Assembly: GCA_965220465.1 (NCBI GenBank)
Contig: CBDCPZ010000023.1
Coordinates: 744,001-808,000, forward strand
Origin: JAHDHW01 sp965220465
GTDB lineage: Bacteria > Bacteroidota > Bacteroidia > Chitinophagales > Saprospiraceae
Length of the DNA stretch: 64,000 nt
Direction of reading: 5' to 3'
Shown here: piece by piece, positions 1 to 7,273 of the stretch
Layout: each line of letters opens with the position of its first letter
How positions within the stretch are numbered: the stretch's first letter is position 1
Program-made: the position numbers and the translations under genes
Notes under the pieces: model-generated
Databases searched by the model: none
What the model was told of the DNA's origin: nothing
The model's input: only the letters and a program-made list of their open reading frames with translations

Positions 1-1033
1 TCGAAACATCATAATGTCCATTAATTAGATGAGACCGTTGGTAACTGTGATGATGAGAACCAAAAACCAAATCGACACCTCCTGCTTCAAGAATTGGTAA
101 AATGAGCTCACGAACTGGTTTTTCTTTACTATGAGTATCTGATGAATTGTTGTCTGTGCCTGTATATGGCGGGTAATGACAAAAAGCAATAATCCATTCT
201 TGCGTTTGTACGTTGGAATCGTCAAGATCATCTTGGAGCCATGACAACATATTTGCACGGTAAGTATCATCTTCATCCATTTCGTTTGCATTCAAACAAA
301 TAAAATGAACATTGCCATAATCAAATGAATAGTAAGATTCTTTTCCTGAAGCCACTCCACCTGCTTCAGCATTTTTCGGAAAATTAAAAATATCGAAATA
401 AGGTCCAGTCTCATCTACAGCATCTGATGACGGCTCCTCATGATTCCCAAAAGTTGACCACATGACACTATTGATCAATCTATCCGAATAGCCATAGGTA
501 TTTTCAAACCAAGCAACCTGGTAATCATTATCAGTTCCATCGTCATAGGCATTATCACCTAATAAAAGCATCATATCAATATGGTCACCATTGTTATAAT
601 CATAATAAGCATCCCTAACATCTTCCTGATCATCATTTTTATGACCAGCGTTTCCTAAAACCCAAGCTCGAATTGTTTGATTAGTATTTTGATTGGGGGA
701 TGTGTTAAAATAATGATCAGAATCTTCTCCCGCTAGTTTAGTATTATTATAGCCAACTGCATAATAATACGTAGTATTTTCCTGCAAGCCAGAAAGCTCA
801 ACTTCGTGATTGGTTCTGCTTCCACTTACCGTTTCGGTCATATTCAGGTTATTGACGTTCGTTCCATACCAAACTTTGCTGCTGGTTGAGCTAGAGGTTC
901 GCCAGTGGATATAAATACTTGAGGTCGTTACCTTTTGTAAATAGGGGCCTCGATTAATTGTTTGTGAAGTAATGTCTGGGACGAAAAAAAAGAATAAAGA
1001 AATAATAGAAAAAAGTAATGCTAACTTTTTCAT
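1..1033 (-). CDS. Purple-acid-phosphatase-like metallophosphoesterase, secreted (3' end outside window)
   Basis: The reading frame is open from an ATG at 1033 to the window edge, giving 344 residues. Residues 1-24 form a signal peptide with a hydrophobic run of Ile, Leu and Phe. Residues 25-115 look like the fibronectin-III-like N-terminal domain of purple acid phosphatases. The metallophosphoesterase motifs follow in order: GNAG (127-130), GDNAYD (159-164), GNHE (196-199), CHYPPY with His286, and SHHHSY (326-331). The family hydrolyses phosphate esters with a two-metal centre. The first motif normally reads GDxG, so Asn128 stands at a metal-ligand position. The domain assignment is firm; activity and substrate are unknown. 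The protein may carry a T9SS tail in the missing part. The nearest neighbour is an insertion sequence 350 bp upstream of the start, which does not touch the gene. Confidence 0.85.
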   Translation of the reverse strand, partial: MKKLALLFSIISLFFFFVPDITSQTINRGPYLQKVTTSSIYIHWRTSSSTSSKVWYGTNVNNLNMTETVSGSRTNHEVELSGLQENTTYYYAVGYNNTKLAGEDSDHYFNTSPNQNTNQTIRAWVLGNAGHKNDDQEDVRDAYYDYNNGDHIDMMLLLGDNAYDDGTDNDYQVAWFENTYGYSDRLINSVMWSTFGNHEEPSSDAVDETGPYFDIFNFPKNAEAGGVASGKESYYSFDYGNVHFICLNANEMDEDDTYRANMLSWLQDDLDDSNVQTQEWIIAFCHYPPYTGTDNNSSDTHSKEKPVRELILPILEAGGVDLVFGSHHHSYQRSHLINGHYDVS

Positions 1034-1374
1034 GGGTTAAGTTTCAGTTTAGTTGGATATAAGATCCTAAAATTGTAATGTAATAAATATGCAAAAAAAT
1101 CAATCCGGCTTAGCGTATTTCTAAACACAAATTAATTCAATTGAACTTCGGTTTAAAATGCCGAAATTCTTTATTATTGCTGTTGATTATTAAACTTCCT
1201 TCAAATGCCCTTGGCTGAAAGCCAAGTTGCCTAAAGGAAAGATGTTGGTGAGGGATTGTATCTTAATCATCTGAAAAGGTGTACTTTTCAAATGTTGTAT
1301 ATTAAAAAAACAAAACTAAGTGATTTTTATGAGAATTACAATACCATAAAAAGTATAAAATTGAGTTTAATATA
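1034..1374. other. Gene-free spacer between the phosphatase and the insertion sequence
   Basis: I see no gene in this AT-rich stretch. It presumably holds the promoter of the leftward phosphatase, but I found no clean TAnnTTTG box. It contains one perfect short hairpin at 1210-1226, a 7-bp stem (CTTGGCT/AGCCAAG) with a GAA loop. No U-tract follows it on either strand, so a terminator role is not supported. Confidence 0.5.
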
Positions 1375-1383
1375 GTTTTAAAC
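1375..1383. repeat. Left 9-bp target-site duplication
   Basis: GTTTTAAAC directly abuts the left inverted repeat and is identical to 2502-2510 on the other side. Joining the flanks gives TATAGTTTTAAACTATA, a perfect dyad around its central base, so the element went into a palindromic target. Confidence 0.93.
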
Positions 1384-1401
1384 GGCATTGTTGCATGAAT
1401 C
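1384..1401. repeat. Left terminal inverted repeat of the IS
   Basis: GGCATTGTTGCATGAATC matches the reverse complement of 2484-2501 at 16 of 18 positions. It is the transposase binding and cleavage end. Confidence 0.92.
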
Positions 1402-1435
1402 AAAAAGGCAAAGCTATCACTAATTTCACATCAAA

Positions 1436-2416
1436 TTAAGCAACTTTTATTGGTTTTGAAACAGGCTTACCTTGGGCTGTCATGATATTGAGGGTTTTGA
1501 TTTTAATATTATTTTCAATTTTCTGTTTGTCAAATATTCGAGAATAAAGTTTGTTGGAATGAATGGTTTTGTAACGGAACATGGCCGTTTCGGATAAACT
1601 TCGACGGTGATACCCAATTTCCTTTTTCCATTCTTTTTTGCCAATTTGATTAATTCGGGCAATAGCAGCATTTCGCGGATACTCCGGAAAGTCTCCCAGT
1701 TCTTCAAGGTACCATTCCACAGCATTGTCTCTTGGAGGGATGATGGGATTGATATGTTTTTGGATCAAATTATCCCAACAACCTTCGTGATCGTAAGCAC
1801 CGTCCAGACAAGCATCAGTAACCTCAATTTCCACTTGATCGAGCATATCCTCTAATTGTGAGCCATCATCCACATCGTTTAAAGTCAAAGTATGGCAATG
1901 AATGAAACCCGTTTTGGGATCTACTCCAAGATGAAGTTTACGCCATGTTCTGCGTTTGGAATAGCCATGTTTTCTCACTTTCCATTCTCCTTCACCGTAG
2001 ATTTTGAGTCCTGTTGAATCAATAGCAATAACTATAGAACCCTTTTGAGGAATCTGATAAGGTTCCACTTGTAAAGTTGCTGCCCGGCGGCAAAGCTGGG
2101 TATAGCTGGGAACATCCAGAGCTGTTAAATCCATCAATCTGAGTAAACTCCAGGCAAAACCTTGTGTCTGCCGATAGGGCAGTTTGAACACCACCTTTAT
2201 CATCAAAAGCGTTTCGATACACAGGTCACTGTAAACCAGTTGGGCACCACGTTGAGCAGGCAAATCACTATACCATTCATCAAGTACTTCGTCACTAAAA
2301 TAAATAGTAATGTCTCCGCGATTCACTAAGGCCTGATTATAGCTTGACCAGTTGAGCACTTGGTATTTGACTTTAGATTTATCGCTGTTTTGACTATCCT
2401 TTTTTACCTTTGACAT
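1436..2416 (-). CDS. IS5-family DDE transposase
   Basis: This 326-residue protein is the only gene of the insertion sequence. The N-terminal part (about 15-110) carries the conserved 'NW..YN.ALVNRG' opening of IS5/IS903 transposases. The DDE catalytic core follows: Asp133 in AIDSTG, then the KLHLGVD strand (160-166), Asp205 in LDGAYD, and Glu277 in YHRRSLSET within the Y-(2)-R-(3)-E signature. Length is usual for the group and no frameshift is visible. It cuts and joins the element ends. The start at 2416 lies 68 bp inside the right inverted repeat, so transcription probably starts within the element. All three acidic residues are present, so I infer it is potentially functional. Confidence 0.95.
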   Translation of the reverse strand: MSKVKKDSQNSDKSKVKYQVLNWSSYNQALVNRGDITIYFSDEVLDEWYSDLPAQRGAQLVYSDLCIETLLMIKVVFKLPYRQTQGFAWSLLRLMDLTALDVPSYTQLCRRAATLQVEPYQIPQKGSIVIAIDSTGLKIYGEGEWKVRKHGYSKRRTWRKLHLGVDPKTGFIHCHTLTLNDVDDGSQLEDMLDQVEIEVTDACLDGAYDHEGCWDNLIQKHINPIIPPRDNAVEWYLEELGDFPEYPRNAAIARINQIGKKEWKKEIGYHRRSLSETAMFRYKTIHSNKLYSRIFDKQKIENNIKIKTLNIMTAQGKPVSKPIKVA

Positions 2417-2483
2417 GGGTTGGTAGTTTGTAGATTTAGTTGTGGAAAACCAAATATACGAATCCAGCCCACATTTAGCTTTT

Positions 2484-2501
2484 CATTCATGCAACAAAGC
2501 C
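2484..2501. repeat. Right terminal inverted repeat of the IS
   Basis: The reverse complement reads GGCTTTGTTGCATGAATG, matching 16 of 18 bases of the left end (1384-1401). It lies upstream of the transposase start. Confidence 0.92.
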
Positions 2502-2510
2502 GTTTTAAAC
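2502..2510. repeat. Right 9-bp target-site duplication
   Basis: GTTTTAAAC is identical to 1375-1383 and directly abuts the right inverted repeat. Confidence 0.93.
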
Positions 2511-2550
2511 TATAAATTTAAAATGATAACTTTTCGTTTAATTCCTTAAA

Positions 2551-3759
2551 CTAGCTGAGTTCTACCAAAAACGTTTTTAGCTTAGATCCATAATTTAAAT
2601 GATTAAACTCTTTCAAGCCCAATTCTTTACCTTTTTTACCAATCTCCTTGGCTTTCTCAGGATGGTCTAAAACAAATTTCATTTTTTCTGCAAATAGCGA
2701 AGGGTCATAATCTACGGCAATTAAACCATCTTTTCCATCAGTAAAATACTGCGCAACTTCTCCAAAATTCACACTGATCATTGGGTTACCCGATGCTACG
2801 TATTCCGCGATTTTATGAGGAAACCTTGCAGCATCTTGTAAAGTAGGTCTCATCGGAATCAATAATGCTGTCGCCTGTGAATAATAAACCGGAATTTGCG
2901 CATGCGGGACATTGTGTATAACTTTTACCATGGAAGATTTCTTCATTTTACCAATATCCTGTAAAAGCCTTTCATAAGTGGCTTTTGAACCTCCTCCGAG
3001 AACCAAATATAAATGTGTATTAATATCATCAGGAAGTAAGTCGTATGCTTTCAATACAAAATCAATAACCTCTTTATAATCTAAAGCACCGCAGTATAAA
3101 AAATGTGGCTGATCCGGTTCTTTTTTGGGAATATTAAACTGCTCAAAATCACTCAAAATAGGAATTTTCAGGTAGCTTTTTCCAGGAGCTATTTTTTTAT
3201 AATTATCGATAAGAACCTGGCTTATAGGCAATGCACCTGCCATGGAACCGACCAGTAAATGTTCAAATAAATAGTCATTTATTTTTTTAACCACTCCCCT
3301 TCTGTGTTCGATTGCAGAAGCCATTTCAACATAATTATACACAACTGGAAAACCCAAAACCATAGAATACAAACGATACAATAATACTTGTCCAAAATGG
3401 TAGCAAGAAATGATGCCTGCATCCAATTCATTATTTTTACGGAGCTTTCGCAGATAACTATATTCTCCGAATACGCCTTTCAGTTTTTGGATGTTTCTGT
3501 TTATAAATCCTTTTGGTTTATAGATTGTACCCGAAGTATATTTGTAATGTATTCCTTCAAATTCACCTTCCAAAGGAAGATCAAGCGGTTTGTCCGGATC
3601 GTAAATACCCTTTCTGCTGAGTACTGTAACCTTTGCTCCTTCGCTAATTAGCGCCTTACTAATTAAGGTCATTTTTTGAATCGAAGCCAGACCAAAAGGG
3701 AAACCAACTTCTCCTAAATATACAACGTGTAATTTTTTACCATTTTTTCCTTGAGTCAT
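2551..3759 (-). CDS. Glycosyltransferase, GT4-like (group 1)
   Basis: This 402-residue protein has a GT-B layout. The N-terminal domain (about 9-200) opens with the strand HVVYLGEVGFP and an acceptor-side loop. The C-terminal domain opens at PHFLYCGALDYKE (218-230), carries LYLVLGGG (250-257), and has the nucleotide-sugar-binding segment PHKIAEYVASGNPMI (314-328) typical of GT4. There is no signal peptide or membrane segment, so it acts in the cytoplasm or at the inner membrane face. The acceptor and donor cannot be read from sequence; a role in exopolysaccharide or O-antigen synthesis is inferred from the divergent epimerase gene 460 bp away. The IS lies 50 bp beyond its stop. Confidence 0.85.
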   Translation of the reverse strand: MTQGKNGKKLHVVYLGEVGFPFGLASIQKMTLISKALISEGAKVTVLSRKGIYDPDKPLDLPLEGEFEGIHYKYTSGTIYKPKGFINRNIQKLKGVFGEYSYLRKLRKNNELDAGIISCYHFGQVLLYRLYSMVLGFPVVYNYVEMASAIEHRRGVVKKINDYLFEHLLVGSMAGALPISQVLIDNYKKIAPGKSYLKIPILSDFEQFNIPKKEPDQPHFLYCGALDYKEVIDFVLKAYDLLPDDINTHLYLVLGGGSKATYERLLQDIGKMKKSSMVKVIHNVPHAQIPVYYSQATALLIPMRPTLQDAARFPHKIAEYVASGNPMISVNFGEVAQYFTDGKDGLIAVDYDPSLFAEKMKFVLDHPEKAKEIGKKGKELGLKEFNHLNYGSKLKTFLVELS

Positions 3760-4219
3760 TTCTATTCTTTTTCGTGTTGTTTTTTATGTAATATATTATT
3801 GGGTAAAATTATCGAAAGTTATTTTTTAGCTTGCGTAAAGTACATTTCAAAGCTTCCTTTTTTGCTCCTTCATTTTGCAATAGCAATTAACTTATCAACA
3901 ACTTTTTTCGATTGCTTATTGGTATTTCTACGGATAAAAAATATTACGGTTCCAAAACTGCAACAAAAGTATTAATTAAAAAGTAAAAAGAGGTTATTAA
4001 AATATATGAGGTTTTGAATTTATTAGCCTCTGATTTTTACTTTCCAAGTAATGAAAATTTGGCATAATAGATCGCTTGATTGGAAAAGTTGAGCAATTAG
4101 TAAGTTATCAAAATCAATATTTATATTTTAAAATTGTTAGGTGAAAGCTTACCTTTGGATTTTTTTAGCAATAAAATCGTTAGCGGAATATTTATAAAAT
4201 ACTCAATCTAAATTTTAAT
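3760..4219. other. Divergent promoter region between glycosyltransferase and epimerase
   Basis: No gene is supported in this AT-rich 460-bp spacer. A box TACCTTTG at 4150-4157 fits the Bacteroidota -7 consensus TAnnTTTG and lies about 63 bp before the rightward epimerase start. The matching upstream TTTG element is poor, so this promoter call is tentative. I found no comparable box for the leftward glycosyltransferase. Confidence 0.4.
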
Positions 4220-5179
4220 ATGAAAAAAAGAGCAATTGTAACTGGAGGTGCTGGATTTATTGGAAGTAATTTAGTTGAAAAATTACTTAAGGACAACTGG
4301 CATGTTACGGTTATTGACAATTATGACTCCTTTTATAATAAAGAGATTAAGAAGAGAAATATTGAATCTTTTTCCAATCACCCGGATCTTGTTTTTTTAG
4401 AGGTTGACATCCGTGATTTCGATGGTTTAAAAGAAAACCTTACCGGAAAATATGAAGTGATTATCCATCTTGCTGCAAAAGCCGGCGTTAGGCCATCTAT
4501 AGAAAACCCAATGTTGTATCAGGAAGTGAATGTAATGGGTACTCAAAATCTTTTGGAAATAAGTAAATTGCTTGATATCAAGCAATTTGTTTTTGCATCT
4601 TCCAGCAGTGTTTATGGCGTTAACCCTAATGTTCCCTGGTCGGAGGATGATTTTGTTTTAAAACCGATCAGTCCTTATGCCAGCACGAAAATTTCAGGTG
4701 AATTGTTAGGCCATGTGTATTCCGAACTCTATGGTATTCGATTTATAGCACTTAGGTTGTTTACAGTTTATGGCCCTCGGCAAAGACCAGATCTGGCAAT
4801 CCATAAGTTTGCACGAATGATCCTGGATAATAAACCTATTCCCGTATTTGGAGATGGAAGCACACGAAGGGACTATACTTTTGTAGAAGACATTGTTTCA
4901 GGAATATTGGCCGCTGTCAAGTATGATAAAACAAATTATGAAATCATAAACCTTGGAAATAACCGAACCATATCGTTGAGCCAAATGATAGAAACGATTG
5001 AAAAAGTTTTTAATAAAAAAGCAATTATAAATCGTTTGCCAATGCAGGCGGGAGATGTACCTGAGACTTATGCCAACGTAACTAAAGCAAAAGAGCTTTT
5101 AAATTACCAGCCAAGTCTTTCTTTCGAAGCTGGTATTGAAAAATTTAAAGAATGGTTTGGTTTGGTCACTCAGGAATGA
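4220..5179 (+). CDS. NAD-dependent sugar-nucleotide epimerase/dehydratase (extended SDR)
   Basis: This 319-residue extended short-chain dehydrogenase acts on nucleotide sugars. It has the Rossmann motif TGGAGFIGS (8-16), an acidic NAD-selective turn VIDNYDSFYN (31-40), LAAKAGVRPS (84-93), the active-site serine region SSSSVYG (127-133), the catalytic YASTK (Tyr153, Lys157), and the substrate-loop signature TVYGPRQRPDLA (182-193). That combination resembles UDP-glucuronate 4-epimerase-type proteins, but which sugar it acts on is not certain. It is divergent from a glycosyltransferase, supporting a role in surface polysaccharide supply. Its stop lies only 3 bp from the end of the convergent MoxR gene, with no terminator between. 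Confidence 0.9.
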   Translation: MKKRAIVTGGAGFIGSNLVEKLLKDNWHVTVIDNYDSFYNKEIKKRNIESFSNHPDLVFLEVDIRDFDGLKENLTGKYEVIIHLAAKAGVRPSIENPMLYQEVNVMGTQNLLEISKLLDIKQFVFASSSSVYGVNPNVPWSEDDFVLKPISPYASTKISGELLGHVYSELYGIRFIALRLFTVYGPRQRPDLAIHKFARMILDNKPIPVFGDGSTRRDYTFVEDIVSGILAAVKYDKTNYEIINLGNNRTISLSQMIETIEKVFNKKAIINRLPMQAGDVPETYANVTKAKELLNYQPSLSFEAGIEKFKEWFGLVTQE

Positions 5180-5182
5180 TTC

Positions 5183-6640
5183 CTATTCATCATCATAACC
5201 TTCATCAAAAAGATTAGCCAGCAGATCGCGGAAACTAAATTTAGATTCCAATACATCTTTATTAATGATATTGAATTCGGCTAATCCGTGCAATGCAAAT
5301 TCCATGTAAGTATATTGGTCTTTTTCATCAAATTTACTGACAAATTTACGAAGGCCAGCCACCTTGTCCAGTTCTTTTTTATAAACTTTGTCCGAGCAAT
5401 CATTAAAAAGATCAATGGTATTTCCAGCTGAAAACCAAGCTCTGATTGTTCCGTAAGGATCTCGTCCAGTTCCTTTTGCAAGTTTATCAGGATTAGGAAA
5501 ATGATTCAGGAATTCAGTTTTAATGGCTTTACTGATCAAGGTAATCGCAACACTGTATGGTCCTTCCTGTTCTCCTTCATAAACGAGTTCTACTTTACCC
5601 GTAATTGCAGGAATTACACCCCAAAAATCAGTAACACGAATCTTCGTTTTCTTTTCTCCATTTATCAGCATCCTCCGCTCCGCAGTACTAATCAGGTTTT
5701 CGTAACCAGAAATACTAAGCCTTGCTGAAACGCCACTTTTTTCGTCAACAAATTCGCTTTCACGAGCTTCAATTGAAATGCGTTCCAATATGGTCTTGAA
5801 TAAATCCGAAACTTTAATTTTTGTATCCTGCTCTTCGATAAATCTGGTTTCCTGTTCTGTTATCTTTTTCGCAATTTCCAATGTTTTTGGATAGTGGGTT
5901 AAAATCTGACTTTCGATTCTATCCTTTAGTGGCGTAATAATGCTTCCCCGATTGGTATAATCTTCCGGATTGGCTGTAAACACAAACTGGATATCTAAAG
6001 GCAATCGTAGTTTAAATCCCCTGATTTGCATATCTCCTTCCTGCAAAATATTAAACAAAGAAACCTGAATTCTGGCTTGTAGATCTGGCAATTCGTTTAT
6101 TACAAAAATAGAACGATGAGATCTTGGAATTAAACCAAAATGAATCACTCTTTCGTCGGAATAAGGCAATTTTAATGACGCCGCTTTTATTGGATCTACA
6201 TCACCAACTAAATCGGCAATACTTACGTCGGGAGTCGCTAATTTCTCAACATATCTGGTGTCTCTGTGAATCCACTCAACGGCAGTATCGTCACCATCTT
6301 TTCCGATCAAATCTTTTGCAAATCTTGAAATTGGCGCAATGGGATCATCATTCAATTCACTGCCCGATACAATTGGAATATATTCATCCAACAAGTTTAC
6401 CATCAACCTTGCGATCCGGGTTTTGGCTTGCCCCCGCAAGCCCAGAAATAGAACATTGTGCTGTGATAAAATAGCTCTTTCCAGATCGGGTAAAACAGTA
6501 TCTTCAAAACCCAAAATTCCTTCAAATACAGATTCTTTATTTTTCAGCTTTTCTATCAAATTCGCTCTTAATTCCTGCTTTATCGTTTTCGGCTGATAAC
6601 CGGAAGTTTTTAAGGCTCCCAACGTTTTAATTTTTTCCAT
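5183..6640 (-). CDS. MoxR/magnesium-chelatase-I-like AAA+ ATPase
   Basis: This is a 485-residue AAA+ ATPase. The start is taken at the ATG at 6640; a TTG two codons upstream would extend it slightly. The Walker A motif GLRGQAKT lies at about 67-74, the Walker B-like strand FVINELPDL at 179-187, and the sensor-1 region FVFTANPEDYTNRG at 219-232. Asn replaces the usual Walker B Asp but the following catalytic Glu is kept; my recollection is that this subfamily commonly reads 'NELPDL'. MoxR-type ATPases usually act as chaperones with von Willebrand factor A proteins that carry a MIDAS metal site. No such partner is encoded nearby, and the gene stands alone on its strand here. Cytoplasmic. Confidence 0.85.
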   Translation of the reverse strand: MEKIKTLGALKTSGYQPKTIKQELRANLIEKLKNKESVFEGILGFEDTVLPDLERAILSQHNVLFLGLRGQAKTRIARLMVNLLDEYIPIVSGSELNDDPIAPISRFAKDLIGKDGDDTAVEWIHRDTRYVEKLATPDVSIADLVGDVDPIKAASLKLPYSDERVIHFGLIPRSHRSIFVINELPDLQARIQVSLFNILQEGDMQIRGFKLRLPLDIQFVFTANPEDYTNRGSIITPLKDRIESQILTHYPKTLEIAKKITEQETRFIEEQDTKIKVSDLFKTILERISIEARESEFVDEKSGVSARLSISGYENLISTAERRMLINGEKKTKIRVTDFWGVIPAITGKVELVYEGEQEGPYSVAITLISKAIKTEFLNHFPNPDKLAKGTGRDPYGTIRAWFSAGNTIDLFNDCSDKVYKKELDKVAGLRKFVSKFDEKDQYTYMEFALHGLAEFNIINKDVLESKFSFRDLLANLFDEGYDDE

Positions 6641-6889
6641 TCTCAATTGAAATATTAGGTTTTGATTATTTGAAAAATGTATAACGATTAACTAGATAGA
6701 TTGTTTAAAGCTGGAAAGGTAAGAAATAAATTAATTTCAGTCTCAGGAATACTTATTTCAAAAATATGTTAAGGCGCTTTCAAAAACAAAAACTAGCATG
6801 TTATTTGTAAAACTGAGAGTAACACCATAGAATTTATACATAACGAAGCCTGCGACAATAGCCAAAACTATTTATATTAAAATCATAAT

Positions 6890-7267
6890 ATGGATAGTTT
6901 GATAAAATACACACCAGAAAGCCTAATAAATGATGTTGTTTTTGTAGAGCACATTCTCAGCATTATTGACACCAAACTTCAGTTTGTTGAATACCGCACT
7001 TCAAAAACAATCAAGTCTTTAGTCAAAGAATCGAATATTTACACTGATTCTGATCTTGAGAAAGAAAATATTACTATTGAAGTAATTGAAAACGAAAAGG
7101 TTCTTCATCAAATTGAAGAATATAGCAGGACGACCAGTTTATTACTTTTGATGAGAGTAAATCTTTTTGGTAAGAATGCGAGTTTGATTTTCAACCTTTT
7201 ATCCAACGACAAATTTCTTGAATACAGCGATATAGAGCTCGAAAAAAAGTTGATCAACAGCCTTTAA
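6890..7267 (+). CDS. Small hypothetical protein (125 residues)
   Basis: I do not recognise this protein. It begins at an ATG after an A-rich leader and has ordinary codon use. It is soluble, acidic and rich in Glu, Ile and Leu, without a signal peptide or membrane segment. A predicted helical stretch runs over about 75-125. It stands as a single rightward gene between two leftward genes, ending 6 bp from the convergent giant surface protein. It is probably real because it fills the space between neighbours cleanly and no overlapping frame competes. Confidence 0.6.
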   Translation: MDSLIKYTPESLINDVVFVEHILSIIDTKLQFVEYRTSKTIKSLVKESNIYTDSDLEKENITIEVIENEKVLHQIEEYSRTTSLLLLMRVNLFGKNASLIFNLLSNDKFLEYSDIELEKKLINSL

Positions 7268-7273
7268 TTGATT

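Larger units (their letters stand above)
1384..2501 (-). mobile_element. Complete IS5-family (IS903-like) insertion sequence, 1118 bp
   Basis: A single transposase gene is bounded by 18-bp terminal inverted repeats: GGCATTGTTGCATGAATC at the left and GGCTTTGTTGCATGAATG (reverse complement of 2484-2501) at the right, with two mismatches. Both begin GGC-TTGTTG, like the ends I recall for IS903. The element is flanked by identical 9-bp copies of GTTTTAAAC (1375-1383 and 2502-2510), the target duplication length expected for the IS903 group. Ends, duplication and transposase are all intact, so insertion is probably recent and the copy may be active. It sits between a leftward glycosyltransferase and a leftward phosphatase and disrupts no recognisable gene. 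Confidence 0.95.

Noticed and set aside
1210..1226. 7-bp hairpin as a terminator
   Set aside because: No T run follows on either strand and it is not placed after a gene end, so termination is not supported.
3751..3975. 74-codon rightward hydrophobic frame over the glycosyltransferase start
   Set aside because: It lies antisense to the glycosyltransferase start and in AT-rich leader DNA; its hydrophobicity is typical of such frames.
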